Assembly: GCF_905209685.1 (NCBI RefSeq)
Contig: NZ_CAJLUB010000026.1
Location: 1-17,711, forward strand
Source of the DNA: an uncultured Veillonella sp.
GTDB taxonomy: Bacteria > Bacillota > Negativicutes > Veillonellales > Veillonellaceae
Length of the DNA: 17,711 nt
Direction: 5' to 3'
Below, piece by piece: positions 7,384 through 15,476 of the stretch. Every line of letters starts with the position of its first letter. Positions within the stretch are counted from its first letter, which is position 1. Below the pieces are notes generated by a model. The model was given only the letters and a program-made list of their open reading frames with translations. It was not told the origin of the DNA and ran no database searches. The translations under genes and the position numbers were made by a program.

Positions 7384-7425
7384 AAAAAGCACCTAACACT
7401 AGATATATAATCTAATGTTAGATGC
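7384..7425 (-). terminator. Rho-independent terminator after the two-TM protein gene
   Basis: A 16-bp stem (7389-7404 with 7410-7425) has a 5-nt loop. Its two non-Watson-Crick positions are G-U pairs in minus-strand RNA, and TTTTTATTTT follows on that strand. It lies about 40 bases after the stop at 7465 and isolates the polymerase promoter downstream. Confidence 0.85.
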
Positions 7426-7464
7426 CTATGTGTTTAACACATTATTAAATATAGCTATTTATTT

Positions 7465-7890
7465 CTATCTAACGAAATCCAACATCCCCAAAAATACCAC
7501 TAGTCCTAATGCAATTGAAGCAAGGCCATACACAATAGTTATCCTTACATTATCTATACTTACTTCTCCATTTTTTGCAAGCACACCTGTCGGACTAAAT
7601 AGAACTACAGGTCCACCGATTGGTCCAAAAGGAATATAAAACTCTACACTTTCAGCAGTATGAGTCTCACCATTCAAGATATACTTAATATCATAACCAT
7701 AAATATATTTATCCATACCACGAGCTAATGGTATTTCCTTTATAACTCGTGGAAGTATAGACACAATCGTTACCGGAGTTCCATTGCGACGTAATACAAA
7801 TCGTTTGATAATTAAATACAACCCACTAAGTATTAACCAAAGAGCTACACAACAGAAGTAAAATACAAAAAACTCCATGCCGCTACTCAT
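7465..7890 (-). CDS. Small two-TM membrane protein, DUF3592-like
   Basis: This 141-residue protein has a membrane helix at about 6-30, a soluble beta-rich middle (about 35-112; RNGTPVTIVSILPRV..., YDIKYILNGETHTAESVEFYIPFGPIGGPVVLFSPTG) and a second helix at about 117-138. The layout and the pattern of a short cue about input type followed by a Gly/Pro turn resemble DUF3592 proteins, whose function is unknown. I chose the ATG at 7890 because GGAAAGGAG lies six bases upstream; the frame is open to 7911. It appears monocistronic, with its own promoter and terminator, between dnaB and the polymerase unit. The DUF assignment is tentative. Confidence 0.75.
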   Translation of the reverse strand: MSSGMEFFVFYFCCVALWLILSGLYLIIKRFVLRRNGTPVTIVSILPRVIKEIPLARGMDKYIYGYDIKYILNGETHTAESVEFYIPFGPIGGPVVLFSPTGVLAKNGEVSIDNVRITIVYGLASIALGLVVFLGMLDFVR

Positions 7891-7934
7891 CACGCGCTCC
7901 TTTCCCAACAATACAATGAAAACTATCTAGTTCT

Positions 7935-7964
7935 ATTATATATTGATGGGGCTTATTTTGCTAA
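7935..7964 (-). promoter_or_regulatory. Putative promoter of the two-TM protein gene
   Basis: On the minus strand TTAGCA (7959-7964) is followed after 18 bases by a perfect TATAAT (7935-7940), giving a leader of about 40 nt. The -35 lies inside, and the -10 on the edge of, the palindromic element 7939-8084. Confidence 0.5.
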
Positions 7965-8084
7965 CGTAATACAAAAAGAGCACCACCTATCGAGGGGCGA
8001 CTTACGTGTCGTTTGGAGCCACGAGATAGGTGGTGCTTTTTTGTAACTAAGTTGTCGAAATAAAGTCGGGGCCCCATCAATATA
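7939..8084. mobile_element. 146-bp near-palindromic element with 14-bp terminal inverted repeats (MITE-like)
   Basis: TATATTGATGGGGC (7939-7952) is perfectly repeated inverted at 8071-8084. Inside, the two arms (7939-7991 and 8025-8084) match imperfectly along most of their length and end in a 13-bp perfect stem, AGCACCACCTATC (7979-7991) with its complement (8025-8037). The 33-nt apex (7992-8024) holds a small CGAC/GTCG hairpin. It encodes no protein. TA at both ends would suit a Tc1/IS630-type MITE with TA target duplication, but no parent element or second copy is in the window. GGGGCCCC (8068-8075) makes one arm six bases longer. Confidence 0.5.
7973..8042 (-). terminator. Terminator of the yybS-gdpP-rplI-dnaB operon
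   Basis: The inner 13-bp GC-rich stem of the palindromic element (7979-7991 with 8025-8037) is followed on the minus strand by CTTTTTGT (7972-7978) and flanked on the other side by TTTTT (8038-8042). It lies 65 bases after the dnaB stop, is likely bidirectional, and has an unusually large 33-nt loop. Confidence 0.7.
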
Positions 8085-8106
8085 GGCACACCCACGATAG
8101 TTTTCA

Positions 8107-9465
8107 TTATTGTTCCGGCCCCATGTCTCGGAATTCCACGTCTCTAAATTGAGTTAATTCCCCAATGAATTGGAGTTCCACGGTACCGACGGAACCATTA
8201 CGGTGCTTACGAATAAGGACTTCTGCGTTGTCCCCTTTTTCGGAGTTTTCATCGTAATATTTATCGCGGTACAAGAAGATAACGATATCCGCATCTTGTT
8301 CAAGAGAACCAGATTCACGAAGGTCAGATAGTACAGGCCGTTTATCTGGTCTGCTTTCAACACTACGAGACAATTGAGATAATGCAATGAGCGGCACGTT
8401 AAATTCACGAGCAATCAATTTGAGGTTACGAGAGATTTCAGATACCTCTTGTTGACGGTTCTCGCTGCCCTTACCGGAGTTGCGGCCTTGCATCAACTGA
8501 ATATAGTCGACGATAACGAGATCGAGACCATGTTCCACCTTAAGACGGCGCAATTTAGAGCGCATATCTTGCACGGTAAGGCCTGGTGTATCATCAATAA
8601 AGAGCTTAGATTTGCTCATGCGATCCGCTGCAGCGATAACCTTTTCCCAGTCAGTAGGGTCCATGTTCGCACGGCGCAATTTTTCAGAGCTTACACCTGC
8701 CACGGAGGATAGAATACGACCAACGAGCTGTTCCTTGCCCATTTCTAGGGAGAAGAATGCTACCGTCTTGTCGTACAACATCGTTACGTTTTGAGCAATA
8801 TTCAAGGTGAAAGCTGTTTTCCCCATCGCAGGACGGGCTGCTACGAGGATGAGGTCAGATTTTTGTAGACCATTGAAGACATGGTCCACATCTTTAAATC
8901 CTGTTGGAACGCCTGTAATAGCACCATCATGCTGTTGCAATGCATTTAATTTATCTAAGTTAGATAATACAACCTCCCCAATAGGAGCAAATGATGATTC
9001 GGCCTGTGTTTGACCACTTACGTCCAATACCATTTGTTCCGCCTTGTTAAGGATAGCCGTTGGCTCATCTTCGCCAGCGTACGTCATGCCTACGATTTTA
9101 TTCCCTGCATCGATAAGGCGGCGCAACTGAGCTTTCTCACTAATGATTTTCGCATGTTCCTCTACATTATAGGACACAGATTCATTGGCGAGAGATGTAA
9201 TATAAGCAAGGCCACCTACCGCATCGAGACGTTTACGACGATCTAGCTCTTCACCAACCGTGATAAAGTCCGCCGTCTTGTTAGCATGCACGATTTCTAA
9301 GATAGCATCATAAATAATACGATGCGCATCGCGGTAAAAGTCTTCAGATTTTAGAATACTCGTCACTGTATCAACAACGGCACCCGAGTTGGATCCATTC
9401 GTTAATAAAGCCCCCAAAACGGCTTTTTCCGCATCTAAATTATGCGGTGGAATGCGTACATCCAT
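8107..9465 (-). CDS. dnaB: Replicative DNA helicase DnaB
   Basis: This is the hexameric ring helicase that unwinds DNA at the replication fork and binds primase through its N-terminal domain. It has 452 residues, standard length. The N-terminal helical domain (about 5-105; PHNLDAEKAVLGALL) is joined by a linker to the RecA-like ATPase: Walker A RPAMGKTAF (211-219), FSLEMGKEQLVGR (238-250), Walker B LVIVDYIQLM (316-325), and ALSQLSRSVESRPDKRPVLSDLRESGSLEQDADIV (361-395). The Arg-finger region RKHRNG is near the C-terminus. I chose the ATG at 9465 because AAAGGGGA lies upstream; the open frame continues to 9516, where the added residues do not look like DnaB. It is last in the yybS-gdpP-rplI operon, an arrangement common in Firmicutes. 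No intein or truncation is seen. Confidence 0.97.
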   Translation of the reverse strand: MDVRIPPHNLDAEKAVLGALLTNGSNSGAVVDTVTSILKSEDFYRDAHRIIYDAILEIVHANKTADFITVGEELDRRKRLDAVGGLAYITSLANESVSYNVEEHAKIISEKAQLRRLIDAGNKIVGMTYAGEDEPTAILNKAEQMVLDVSGQTQAESSFAPIGEVVLSNLDKLNALQQHDGAITGVPTGFKDVDHVFNGLQKSDLILVAARPAMGKTAFTLNIAQNVTMLYDKTVAFFSLEMGKEQLVGRILSSVAGVSSEKLRRANMDPTDWEKVIAAADRMSKSKLFIDDTPGLTVQDMRSKLRRLKVEHGLDLVIVDYIQLMQGRNSGKGSENRQQEVSEISRNLKLIAREFNVPLIALSQLSRSVESRPDKRPVLSDLRESGSLEQDADIVIFLYRDKYYDENSEKGDNAEVLIRKHRNGSVGTVELQFIGELTQFRDVEFRDMGPEQ

Positions 9466-9492
9466 GATAATCCCCTTTATAAAACCACTATG

Positions 9493-9528
9493 GATAAAAG
9501 AATTCACCATACTCAAAGAGCATGGTGA
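9493..9528 (-). terminator. Intercistronic hairpin between rplI and dnaB
   Basis: TTCACCAT/ATGGTGAA (9502-9509 with 9521-9528) plus an inner CTC/GAG form an 11-bp stem with one mismatch and an AAA loop. On the minus strand it is followed by a modest T-rich stretch (TTCTTTTATCC). It could be a weak terminator or a processing/stability element that sets dnaB below rplI in expression. Confidence 0.5.
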
Positions 9529-9534
9529 ACACTA

Positions 9535-9981
9535 TTATTCAGCTACTACGTTAACCTTGATAGTACTTGTAATTTCAGGATGAACACGAACGAGTACGTC
9601 ATGTACGCCTAATGTTTTCAATGGTTCTTTGATTTCGATTTTCTTTTTATCGATATCTACTTTGTATTGCGCTTTAGCTGCATCGGAAATATCTTTTGCA
9701 GTAACGGAACCGAATACACGACCTTCTTCGCCCATGCGAACTTTTACAGTTACTTCAACCTTAGTCAATTGAGCTGCCAAGATTTTAGCTTCGTCATTGG
9801 CAACAGCTTTATTGTGAGCGATGGATTCTTGCTTTTGTTTCGCATTATTTACGTTAGTTGCTGTACCTTCAAGGCCAAGACCTTTTTTGATCAATACATT
9901 ACGGCCATATGCATCGCTAACTTCAACGATTTCGCCTTTTTTACCAACCTTTTTAACGTCTTCTAACAATACTACTTTCAT
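9535..9981 (-). CDS. rplI: Large ribosomal subunit protein bL9
   Basis: This 50S protein binds 23S rRNA near the L1 stalk base. At 148 residues it has standard length. The conserved N-terminal rRNA-binding domain is clear (MKVVLLEDVKKVGKKGEIVEVSDAYGRNVLIKKGLG, 1-36). It is followed by the long connecting helix and the C-terminal domain (GRVFGSVTAKDI..., about 87-148). Its ATG overlaps the gdpP stop as ATGA (9978-9981), and GAGGAGG lies inside the gdpP tail, so translation is probably coupled. It is third in the four-gene operon. Confidence 0.97.
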   Translation of the reverse strand: MKVVLLEDVKKVGKKGEIVEVSDAYGRNVLIKKGLGLEGTATNVNNAKQKQESIAHNKAVANDEAKILAAQLTKVEVTVKVRMGEEGRVFGSVTAKDISDAAKAQYKVDIDKKKIEIKEPLKTLGVHDVLVRVHPEITSTIKVNVVAE

Positions 9982-12005
9982 TGTTCTTCCTCCTCTTTCT
10001 CTGCGGAATGAAGGGCTTCAAGAGCATGATCTAAAATAGCCTTCTTCGCTTCCTCTATCGTCATACCTTGTAGTTGCGCACCAGCCACGGTTCTATGACC
10101 ACCGCCACCCAAGGCTTCCATTACAACCTGTACATTTACCTTGCCTTTGGATCGAGCGCTAACGCCGATACCGCCGTCATTCAAGGAATACAGTACAAAG
10201 GCTGCTTCAATATCTTCATTACTGATGAGCATATCCGCACTTTGCGCAGCTAATGCCATCATATCCTTCAAACCTTCCGGTGCTACAGAAATAGCAATCC
10301 CTTCAGTTCGACTGGCTTCAAATACCATTTTAGCACGCAATTGGATGGAATCGAAGGTTTCAATAAATAATTGTTTAACCTTTTCAATATCCGCCCCTGC
10401 ACGGCGTAAGAATGCAGCCGCTTCAAAGGTACGGGCCCCAGTTTGTTGAACAAAGTTTTTCGTATCCAATACGATACCCGCATAAATACCTGTAGCTTCA
10501 GCTTTTGAAAGTTTTACGCCACCACCTGCATATTGTACAAGCTCTGTTACGAGCTCAGACGTAGATGATGCAGTTGGTTCCAAATACGTAAGCAATGGAT
10601 TTTCAACAAAGTCCGCTGCACGACGGTGATGGTCGATAACGATGCGTCGTTCAGAAATTTCAAGCGCCTCTTGAGCAGCTACCATTTCTTGACGATGCGT
10701 ATCACATACGATAGTGAGCGTATTCGCATCTACCCATGCTTTTGCTGCATCAGGGGTAATAATATGTTCCGTCCAGAACTCATCTTCTTTCAGAACAGTC
10801 ACCATTTTGTCGATGGCGCTCGTTTCTTTTGAAAGCACGATGCGCAATTCTTTACCCAAGGTACGTGCAATGGCTACAACACCGATAATACCACCTAATG
10901 CATCGTAGTCTTCACGTTTGTGACCCATTACAAGAATTTTATCGGAATCGAGCATAAGCTCATGTAAAGCTTGTGATACAACACGAGCACGAACGCGCGT
11001 ATTCTTCTCAACACCAGCTGTATTGCCACCGAAGAAGCGGGTACTTTCACCATCCATAATACACACTTGGTCACCACCGCGACCTAATGCGATATCTAAG
11101 GCAGCACGAGCACGACTAGACACCTCTTTTACAGAGCCTACATTCTCGCTAATCCCCACAGAAATCGTAGCTGGCACTTGACGAGGAGAAGGCAATTTAC
11201 GAATGCGTTCAAGCACTTTAAAGCCATTTTCCTCCATCTCATGAAGGGCGCCACGAGAAATAGCAAAGGTATACATATCGTCTTGGAAGTTACGGATAAA
11301 GCCTTCATAGCGGTCAATTTCATCCATAATAATATTGTTAATATCTGCCCAAACACTAGTATACTCACGGTCACTAAGACCTTTAGTCAATTCTTCGAGA
11401 TTATCGATTTGAATCATGCCCCATACAGGCTGATCCTCTTCAGCTTTAATGCGGGCCTTTTCGAGAGCCGTAATGTCCTTAAAGTACAGAGCCATTACTG
11501 CATGTTCGGCCAATTCATCTTCACTATGAATATCTGGTCGCGTATCGCGAGGGTCGATGAATTTATAGATAATTTGGAAATATCTTTCATCATATTTCTC
11601 CGTCATATATCCGGATTTGCCCCAGATTTTATCAATACGGAATCCAGGCAATAGAGCAGACATTTTTTGGAATTTATTCCAGTCTACTGTAACCCAGTCT
11701 GCAAAGACGCTATTATTCCATACCAAGGTGCCTTGTTTATTAACAAGGACAATGCCCATCGGTAAATTTTGTAAAGCAAAGTTAGAAGCTTGTGTGACGT
11801 TTTTCATCATCGCCCCAAACTGTTCTCTTGCTAAACGACGCCGGTTATGAAGGGTATTGTAGTTAACCAAATATGCCGCTACTACGATAATTAATGCTAA
11901 AACTGCAACAGCCCAGTTCAAATAGGCCAGCAATAATAACAACAATACGATAACGGTAATAATGGTAACTTCTAAACCTTCCCATTTTCGTTGAAAGGAT
12001 TTCAT
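9978..12005 (-). CDS. gdpP: Cyclic-di-AMP phosphodiesterase GdpP (YybT)
   Basis: This membrane-bound enzyme hydrolyses c-di-AMP to pApA and so controls potassium and osmolyte balance and cell-wall stress responses. It has 675 residues, normal length. Two N-terminal membrane helices (about 11-46) are followed by a PAS-like domain (about 65-180), a degenerate GGDEF domain (about 192-320; NFQDD replaces GGDEF near 239, so no cyclase activity is expected) and a DHH/DHHA1 catalytic unit (about 350-660). Metal-ligand motifs are intact: GHKREDYDALG (360-370), CDTH (433-436), DHH (457-459) and GGGHRTVAG (about 633-641). AAAGGAGG five bases before the ATG fixes the start. The acidic tail EKEEEEQ contains the bL9 ribosome binding site. 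It follows yybS by 16 bases. Confidence 0.96.
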   Translation of the reverse strand: MKSFQRKWEGLEVTIITVIVLLLLLLAYLNWAVAVLALIIVVAAYLVNYNTLHNRRRLAREQFGAMMKNVTQASNFALQNLPMGIVLVNKQGTLVWNNSVFADWVTVDWNKFQKMSALLPGFRIDKIWGKSGYMTEKYDERYFQIIYKFIDPRDTRPDIHSEDELAEHAVMALYFKDITALEKARIKAEEDQPVWGMIQIDNLEELTKGLSDREYTSVWADINNIIMDEIDRYEGFIRNFQDDMYTFAISRGALHEMEENGFKVLERIRKLPSPRQVPATISVGISENVGSVKEVSSRARAALDIALGRGGDQVCIMDGESTRFFGGNTAGVEKNTRVRARVVSQALHELMLDSDKILVMGHKREDYDALGGIIGVVAIARTLGKELRIVLSKETSAIDKMVTVLKEDEFWTEHIITPDAAKAWVDANTLTIVCDTHRQEMVAAQEALEISERRIVIDHHRRAADFVENPLLTYLEPTASSTSELVTELVQYAGGGVKLSKAEATGIYAGIVLDTKNFVQQTGARTFEAAAFLRRAGADIEKVKQLFIETFDSIQLRAKMVFEASRTEGIAISVAPEGLKDMMALAAQSADMLISNEDIEAAFVLYSLNDGGIGVSARSKGKVNVQVVMEALGGGGHRTVAGAQLQGMTIEEAKKAILDHALEALHSAEKEEEEQ

Positions 12006-12021
12006 AACGGCCTCCTTTCTG

Positions 12022-12981
12022 TTACAAGCTACGTTTTTGGAAACGTACTCGCATATCTAAAAACATATCTAAAATACCATATATAACGAGTGCCATAGGA
12101 CTCATCACATACAAGAAGCCTATAATAGCAAACTTAAAGATGCCTGCCAAGTTATAAGACTTCATAATGGATAGCAAACATGTAATGCCATTTAGACCAC
12201 ATATCATGCCACCAAATAAGGCAATATTGAGGCCTACATCGGAAAGGATACCATTAGCATAGCCTAGATACTGTCCGCCATAAGCAAGGATAATACCTAC
12301 TGCTAATACACCAGCACCCCAAATCGGCATGCGCCATGTATCCATCGTTGGCAATGTACGCATAACACTATTTGTACGACGACCAATATAGCATACAAGC
12401 TTAGCTGAAATATAGGTTACGATTACATTGGCAGCAAACCAGTATGCTAACAGCATACGCTTTGCCTGATCAAAAGCAAAATCTAAGCGGTTAATATACT
12501 CATTCATTTGCTCTTGTGTCATAGGTTGCTGTTTCACAGACTCAATAATAGCATTCTTAAGGTCTACATCAATCATATGATTAATCTGAGATAAATCAAA
12601 GGATGTAAGTCCTGCAGACACGAGAATCCCTATAAGGCTCGTTAACGTAAGTGCAATAGCTGGTATAACAATGAGCTTACCAAAAGACCAATTGGCTCTG
12701 AAAGCTTCACCGAGGAAGATACTAGGCAAGGAATATGCCAAGATGGTCGCCATTGCCATTAATGGACCTACTAAAAGGGAAACAAGAACGAATGCTACCA
12801 CTGATGCAGCACAACTATATCGGCTGCCCCAACGGATACCAATGATTGCGATCCCAGCTGGCGCAACCAAGGTTGCTAACAAACTGAGGATAGGAACCGT
12901 AGAACCTACTATGGTTAACATAACAACGATGGCCGATACAAATGCTGTTTCTACCATCGCTCTTGTATTTGTTTGTTTCAT
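12022..12981 (-). CDS. yybS: YybS-like DUF2232 membrane protein
   Basis: This 319-residue polytopic membrane protein matches the DUF2232/YybS family. It has about eight hydrophobic segments, with a longer hydrophilic loop near 130-175 (HMIDVDLKNAIIESVKQQPMTQEQMNEYINRLDF). The fold resembles substrate-specificity components of ECF vitamin transporters, but the function is unknown. It is the first gene of the operon with gdpP, rplI and dnaB, as in many Firmicutes, which points to a tie with c-di-AMP signalling or replication. GGAGA upstream of the ATG at 12981 supports the start. Confidence 0.88.
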   Translation of the reverse strand: MKQTNTRAMVETAFVSAIVVMLTIVGSTVPILSLLATLVAPAGIAIIGIRWGSRYSCAASVVAFVLVSLLVGPLMAMATILAYSLPSIFLGEAFRANWSFGKLIVIPAIALTLTSLIGILVSAGLTSFDLSQINHMIDVDLKNAIIESVKQQPMTQEQMNEYINRLDFAFDQAKRMLLAYWFAANVIVTYISAKLVCYIGRRTNSVMRTLPTMDTWRMPIWGAGVLAVGIILAYGGQYLGYANGILSDVGLNIALFGGMICGLNGITCLLSIMKSYNLAGIFKFAIIGFLYVMSPMALVIYGILDMFLDMRVRFQKRSL

Positions 12982-13028
12982 AAATCTCCATTCTAAATAA
13001 AAGAAGATAGATTAATTGGTATCTTTTA

Positions 13029-13057
13029 ATTATAACAGTTTAAAAAGGTAACTTCAA
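13029..13057 (-). promoter_or_regulatory. Promoter of the yybS-gdpP-rplI-dnaB operon
   Basis: On the minus strand TTGAAG (13052-13057) is followed after exactly 17 bases by a perfect TATAAT (13029-13034). The predicted start near 13022 gives a leader of about 40 nt. Confidence 0.7.
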
Positions 13058-13118
13058 ATACCCTATGTAGTAGACAAATGCGATAGCACCGCTATTTATG
13101 GTAGATTCGAATAGTTCC

Positions 13119-13134
13119 TTTTAACATGTTAAAA
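13119..13134. repeat. Perfect 16-bp palindrome TTTTAACATGTTAAAA
   Basis: The palindrome lies between the RNase J terminator stem, whose T-run it partly forms, and the yybS promoter, about 62 bases upstream of the -35. It could be an operator of unknown factor or only part of the terminator tail. Confidence 0.4.
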
Positions 13135-13161
13135 GTACCACACCATGAGGTGCGGTACTTT
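13120..13161 (-). terminator. Terminator after the RNase J gene
   Basis: A 13-bp stem (13132-13144 with 13149-13161; one position is G-U in minus-strand RNA) with a 4-nt loop is followed on the minus strand by TTTTAAC. It lies 16 bases after the RNase J stop codon. Confidence 0.8.
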
Positions 13162-13177
13162 CATATATTGTATTTGA

Positions 13178-15352
13178 TTATACGTCTTGAATAATCGGCA
13201 AAATCATAGGACGACGGCGAGTTTTATCATAGAAGAATTTACCCAATGCGTCACGTACGTTTTGCTTAATAGTAGTCCAATCTTTGATGCGTTGCATTTC
13301 GCATTCTTCAAGGACTTGGTCTACGCGGTGTTCTGCAGCAATCATAAGTTCTTCTGCATCGCGTACGTATACGAAGCCACGAGATACGAGGTCTGGACCA
13401 GCTACGATTGTACCAGAAGCTTTGTCCATCGCCATTACAACGATAACCATACCTTCTTGAGCCAATTGTTGACGGTCGCGGATTACGATGTTACCTACGT
13501 CACCAACGCCAAGGCCATCTACGAAGATAGCACCAGCTTGTACACGACCGGCTTTACGACCACCATCTTTATCGAACTCAAAGATTTGACCATTGTCGCC
13601 GATAAGGACTTTCTTAGGATCTACGCCCATAGCAACACCGAGTTCACCATGACGGCGCAACATACGGTACTCACCATGAACTGGGATGAAGTATTCTGGA
13701 CGAACAAGGTTAAGCATTGTTTTAAGCTCTTCTTGGCTCGCATGACCAGATACGTGGATACCACGATCTTTACCGTATACTACATGACAACCTAAGCGAA
13801 GCAAGTTATCGATTGTTCTACCTACAGCACCTTCGTTACCAGGAATTGGTGTAGCAGAGATGATAACAGTATCATTCGGCGCCAATTCTACAGTACGGTG
13901 ATTGCTAGTAGCCATACGGGACAAGCCTGCCATCGGTTCGCCTTGAGAACCTGTTGTTAAGATCATGATTTGATCATCCGTGTAGTTGTGCATTACATCT
14001 ACGTCGATGATTGTATTTGGTGGAATGTTCAAGTAACCGCGTTCTTGAGCGATTTCTGTAACATTTACCATGCTGCGGCCCATAACGACAACCTTACGGT
14101 TATACATAACTGCCGCATCAATAGCTTGTTGAATACGGGATACGTTAGATGCGAATGTAGCCAATACAACGCGGCCTTTCGCTTCGCCTACAGCTTGTTT
14201 AATAGCAGGACCTACGGAACTTTCAGAACCTGTAGTACCTGGTTTTTCAACGTTTGTAGAGTCAGACATCAAGGCCAATACACCTTTATTACCGAGCTCA
14301 GCAAATTTGTGCATATCCATCAAACGGCCATCAACTGGCGTTTGGTCGATTTTAAAGTCCCCTGTATGAAGTACAGTACCGATTGGTGTATCGAAGTACA
14401 CAGCACAGGAGTCAGGGATGGAGTGGTTTGTTTGGATAAAACCAACCTTCACTTGACCAATTTGAACTTCATCGCCTGCAGCAATAGTACGAAGACATTT
14501 TGGAGATACCTTATGTTCTTTAAACTTGCCTTCAATCAAACCACAAACGAGATTTGTTGCATATACTGGGCAGTTAATTTCTTTCATAAGGTATGCCAAG
14601 GAACCAATATGGTCCTCGTGACCATGGGTAATTACGACAGCTTTCACGCGATCCTTATTCTCGATGATATAGCTCATATCAGGAATAACGATATCTACGC
14701 CAAGCATGTCTTCGCTAGGGAACGCAAGACCAGAGTCGAGAACGATGATTTCGTCCTCATATTGGAAGATGGTCATGTTTTTACCGATTTCACCAAGACC
14801 GCCAAGAGGGATGATTTGGAATTTACCCTTATTAGCGCCATTTGGTGTACGACCTACTAATTCCACAGGAGCCTCTTGATTGTTGCGATTTGTAGAGCGA
14901 TTATTTGGACGGTTGTTATTACGGTTTTGACTATTGCGACCATTGTTAGAGCGCGTATTACGCGTATTTTCACTACGTTCACCACGTGGTGCACGAGTTT
15001 GACGAGGTTTACGTTCTGTACGTTCTTGACCTTCACCTTGCTCAGCATTGCGACGTGTATTTGTACGGCGTGTCGTATTAGTACGACCACCATTTGCATT
15101 TGTACGAGTATTTGTACGGCGTTGGCGTGTTGTGCCTTCACCTTCACCAGCTGCATGTTGACGAGTACGACCCTCGCCAGCAGGGCGGCGTGTATTAGTA
15201 CGGCGGCGAGTCTGTTTATGTTCGCCTTCAGCCGCAGCTGTACGAGTAGCAGGTTTTGCTACTGTTGGTTCTGCTTTCACTTGTGCAGTAACCTGATTAT
15301 CTGTTGTATTCACAGTTCCTCCTAAAATTTTGTTCATTATTTTATTTAACAT
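13178..15352 (-). CDS. rnjA: Ribonuclease J with basic low-complexity N-terminal extension
   Basis: This metallo-beta-lactamase/beta-CASP enzyme has 5'-3' exonuclease and endonuclease activity in mRNA decay and rRNA processing. Motifs: HGHEDHIGS (metal site), HTGDFKID, the beta-CASP region with ATFASNVSRIQQ and TTGSQGEPMAGLSRMA, SGHAS, and PVHGEYRMLRRH. The C-terminal domain is present (ending RRRPMILPIIQDV). The protein has about 724 residues against about 555 for B. subtilis RNase J1. The excess is a roughly 165-residue N-terminus rich in Arg, Asn, Thr, Gly and Gln with repeats of RRTNTR, before the core at GKFQIIPLGGLGEIG. Start choice is open: GTG at 15367 (no ribosome site), ATG at 15352 (AGGTGA, distant), or GTG at 15313 with AGGAGG four bases upstream (15318-15323). 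It appears monocistronic after a long structured leader. Confidence 0.93.
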   Translation of the reverse strand: MLNKIMNKILGGTVNTTDNQVTAQVKAEPTVAKPATRTAAAEGEHKQTRRRTNTRRPAGEGRTRQHAAGEGEGTTRQRRTNTRTNANGGRTNTTRRTNTRRNAEQGEGQERTERKPRQTRAPRGERSENTRNTRSNNGRNSQNRNNNRPNNRSTNRNNQEAPVELVGRTPNGANKGKFQIIPLGGLGEIGKNMTIFQYEDEIIVLDSGLAFPSEDMLGVDIVIPDMSYIIENKDRVKAVVITHGHEDHIGSLAYLMKEINCPVYATNLVCGLIEGKFKEHKVSPKCLRTIAAGDEVQIGQVKVGFIQTNHSIPDSCAVYFDTPIGTVLHTGDFKIDQTPVDGRLMDMHKFAELGNKGVLALMSDSTNVEKPGTTGSESSVGPAIKQAVGEAKGRVVLATFASNVSRIQQAIDAAVMYNRKVVVMGRSMVNVTEIAQERGYLNIPPNTIIDVDVMHNYTDDQIMILTTGSQGEPMAGLSRMATSNHRTVELAPNDTVIISATPIPGNEGAVGRTIDNLLRLGCHVVYGKDRGIHVSGHASQEELKTMLNLVRPEYFIPVHGEYRMLRRHGELGVAMGVDPKKVLIGDNGQIFEFDKDGGRKAGRVQAGAIFVDGLGVGDVGNIVIRDRQQLAQEGMVIVVMAMDKASGTIVAGPDLVSRGFVYVRDAEELMIAAEHRVDQVLEECEMQRIKDWTTIKQNVRDALGKFFYDKTRRRPMILPIIQDV

Positions 15353-15404
15353 AGTTTCTTTTCTCACCTATCACTTGAATTGATCTATGCTATGGAGGCC
15401 ACAC

Positions 15405-15431
15405 AAAGAAAAAGGCGCTAAAATACTAGCG
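15405..15431 (-). terminator. Small terminator or attenuator before RNase J
   Basis: On the minus strand CGCTA, a 6-nt loop and TAGCG (15416-15431) are followed by CCTTTTTCTTT. The stem is only 5 bp but the T-run is good. It stands about 55 bases upstream of the RNase J ATG, so it would either end an upstream short transcript or attenuate RNase J expression. Confidence 0.4.
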
Positions 15432-15476
15432 TCTCGTCAAATGGGCGCAAAAATGCGCTATCAATTTTTGCCGTTC

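Noticed and set aside
8068..8075. GGGGCCCC palindrome
   Set aside because: Eight bases formed by the terminal repeat and the adjoining G-run of the palindromic element; no separate role needed.
13970..14860. Plus-strand open frame of 296 codons
   Set aside because: It lies wholly antisense to the RNase J catalytic core, whose motifs are clear on the minus strand; the protein is Cys/His/Tyr-rich and shadow-like.
14857..15325. Long frames on both strands over the RNase J N-terminus (Thr/Cys/Ile-rich on plus, Val/Gln-rich on minus)
   Set aside because: They are alternate-frame readings of the low-complexity Arg/Asn/Thr repeats and have no independent support.
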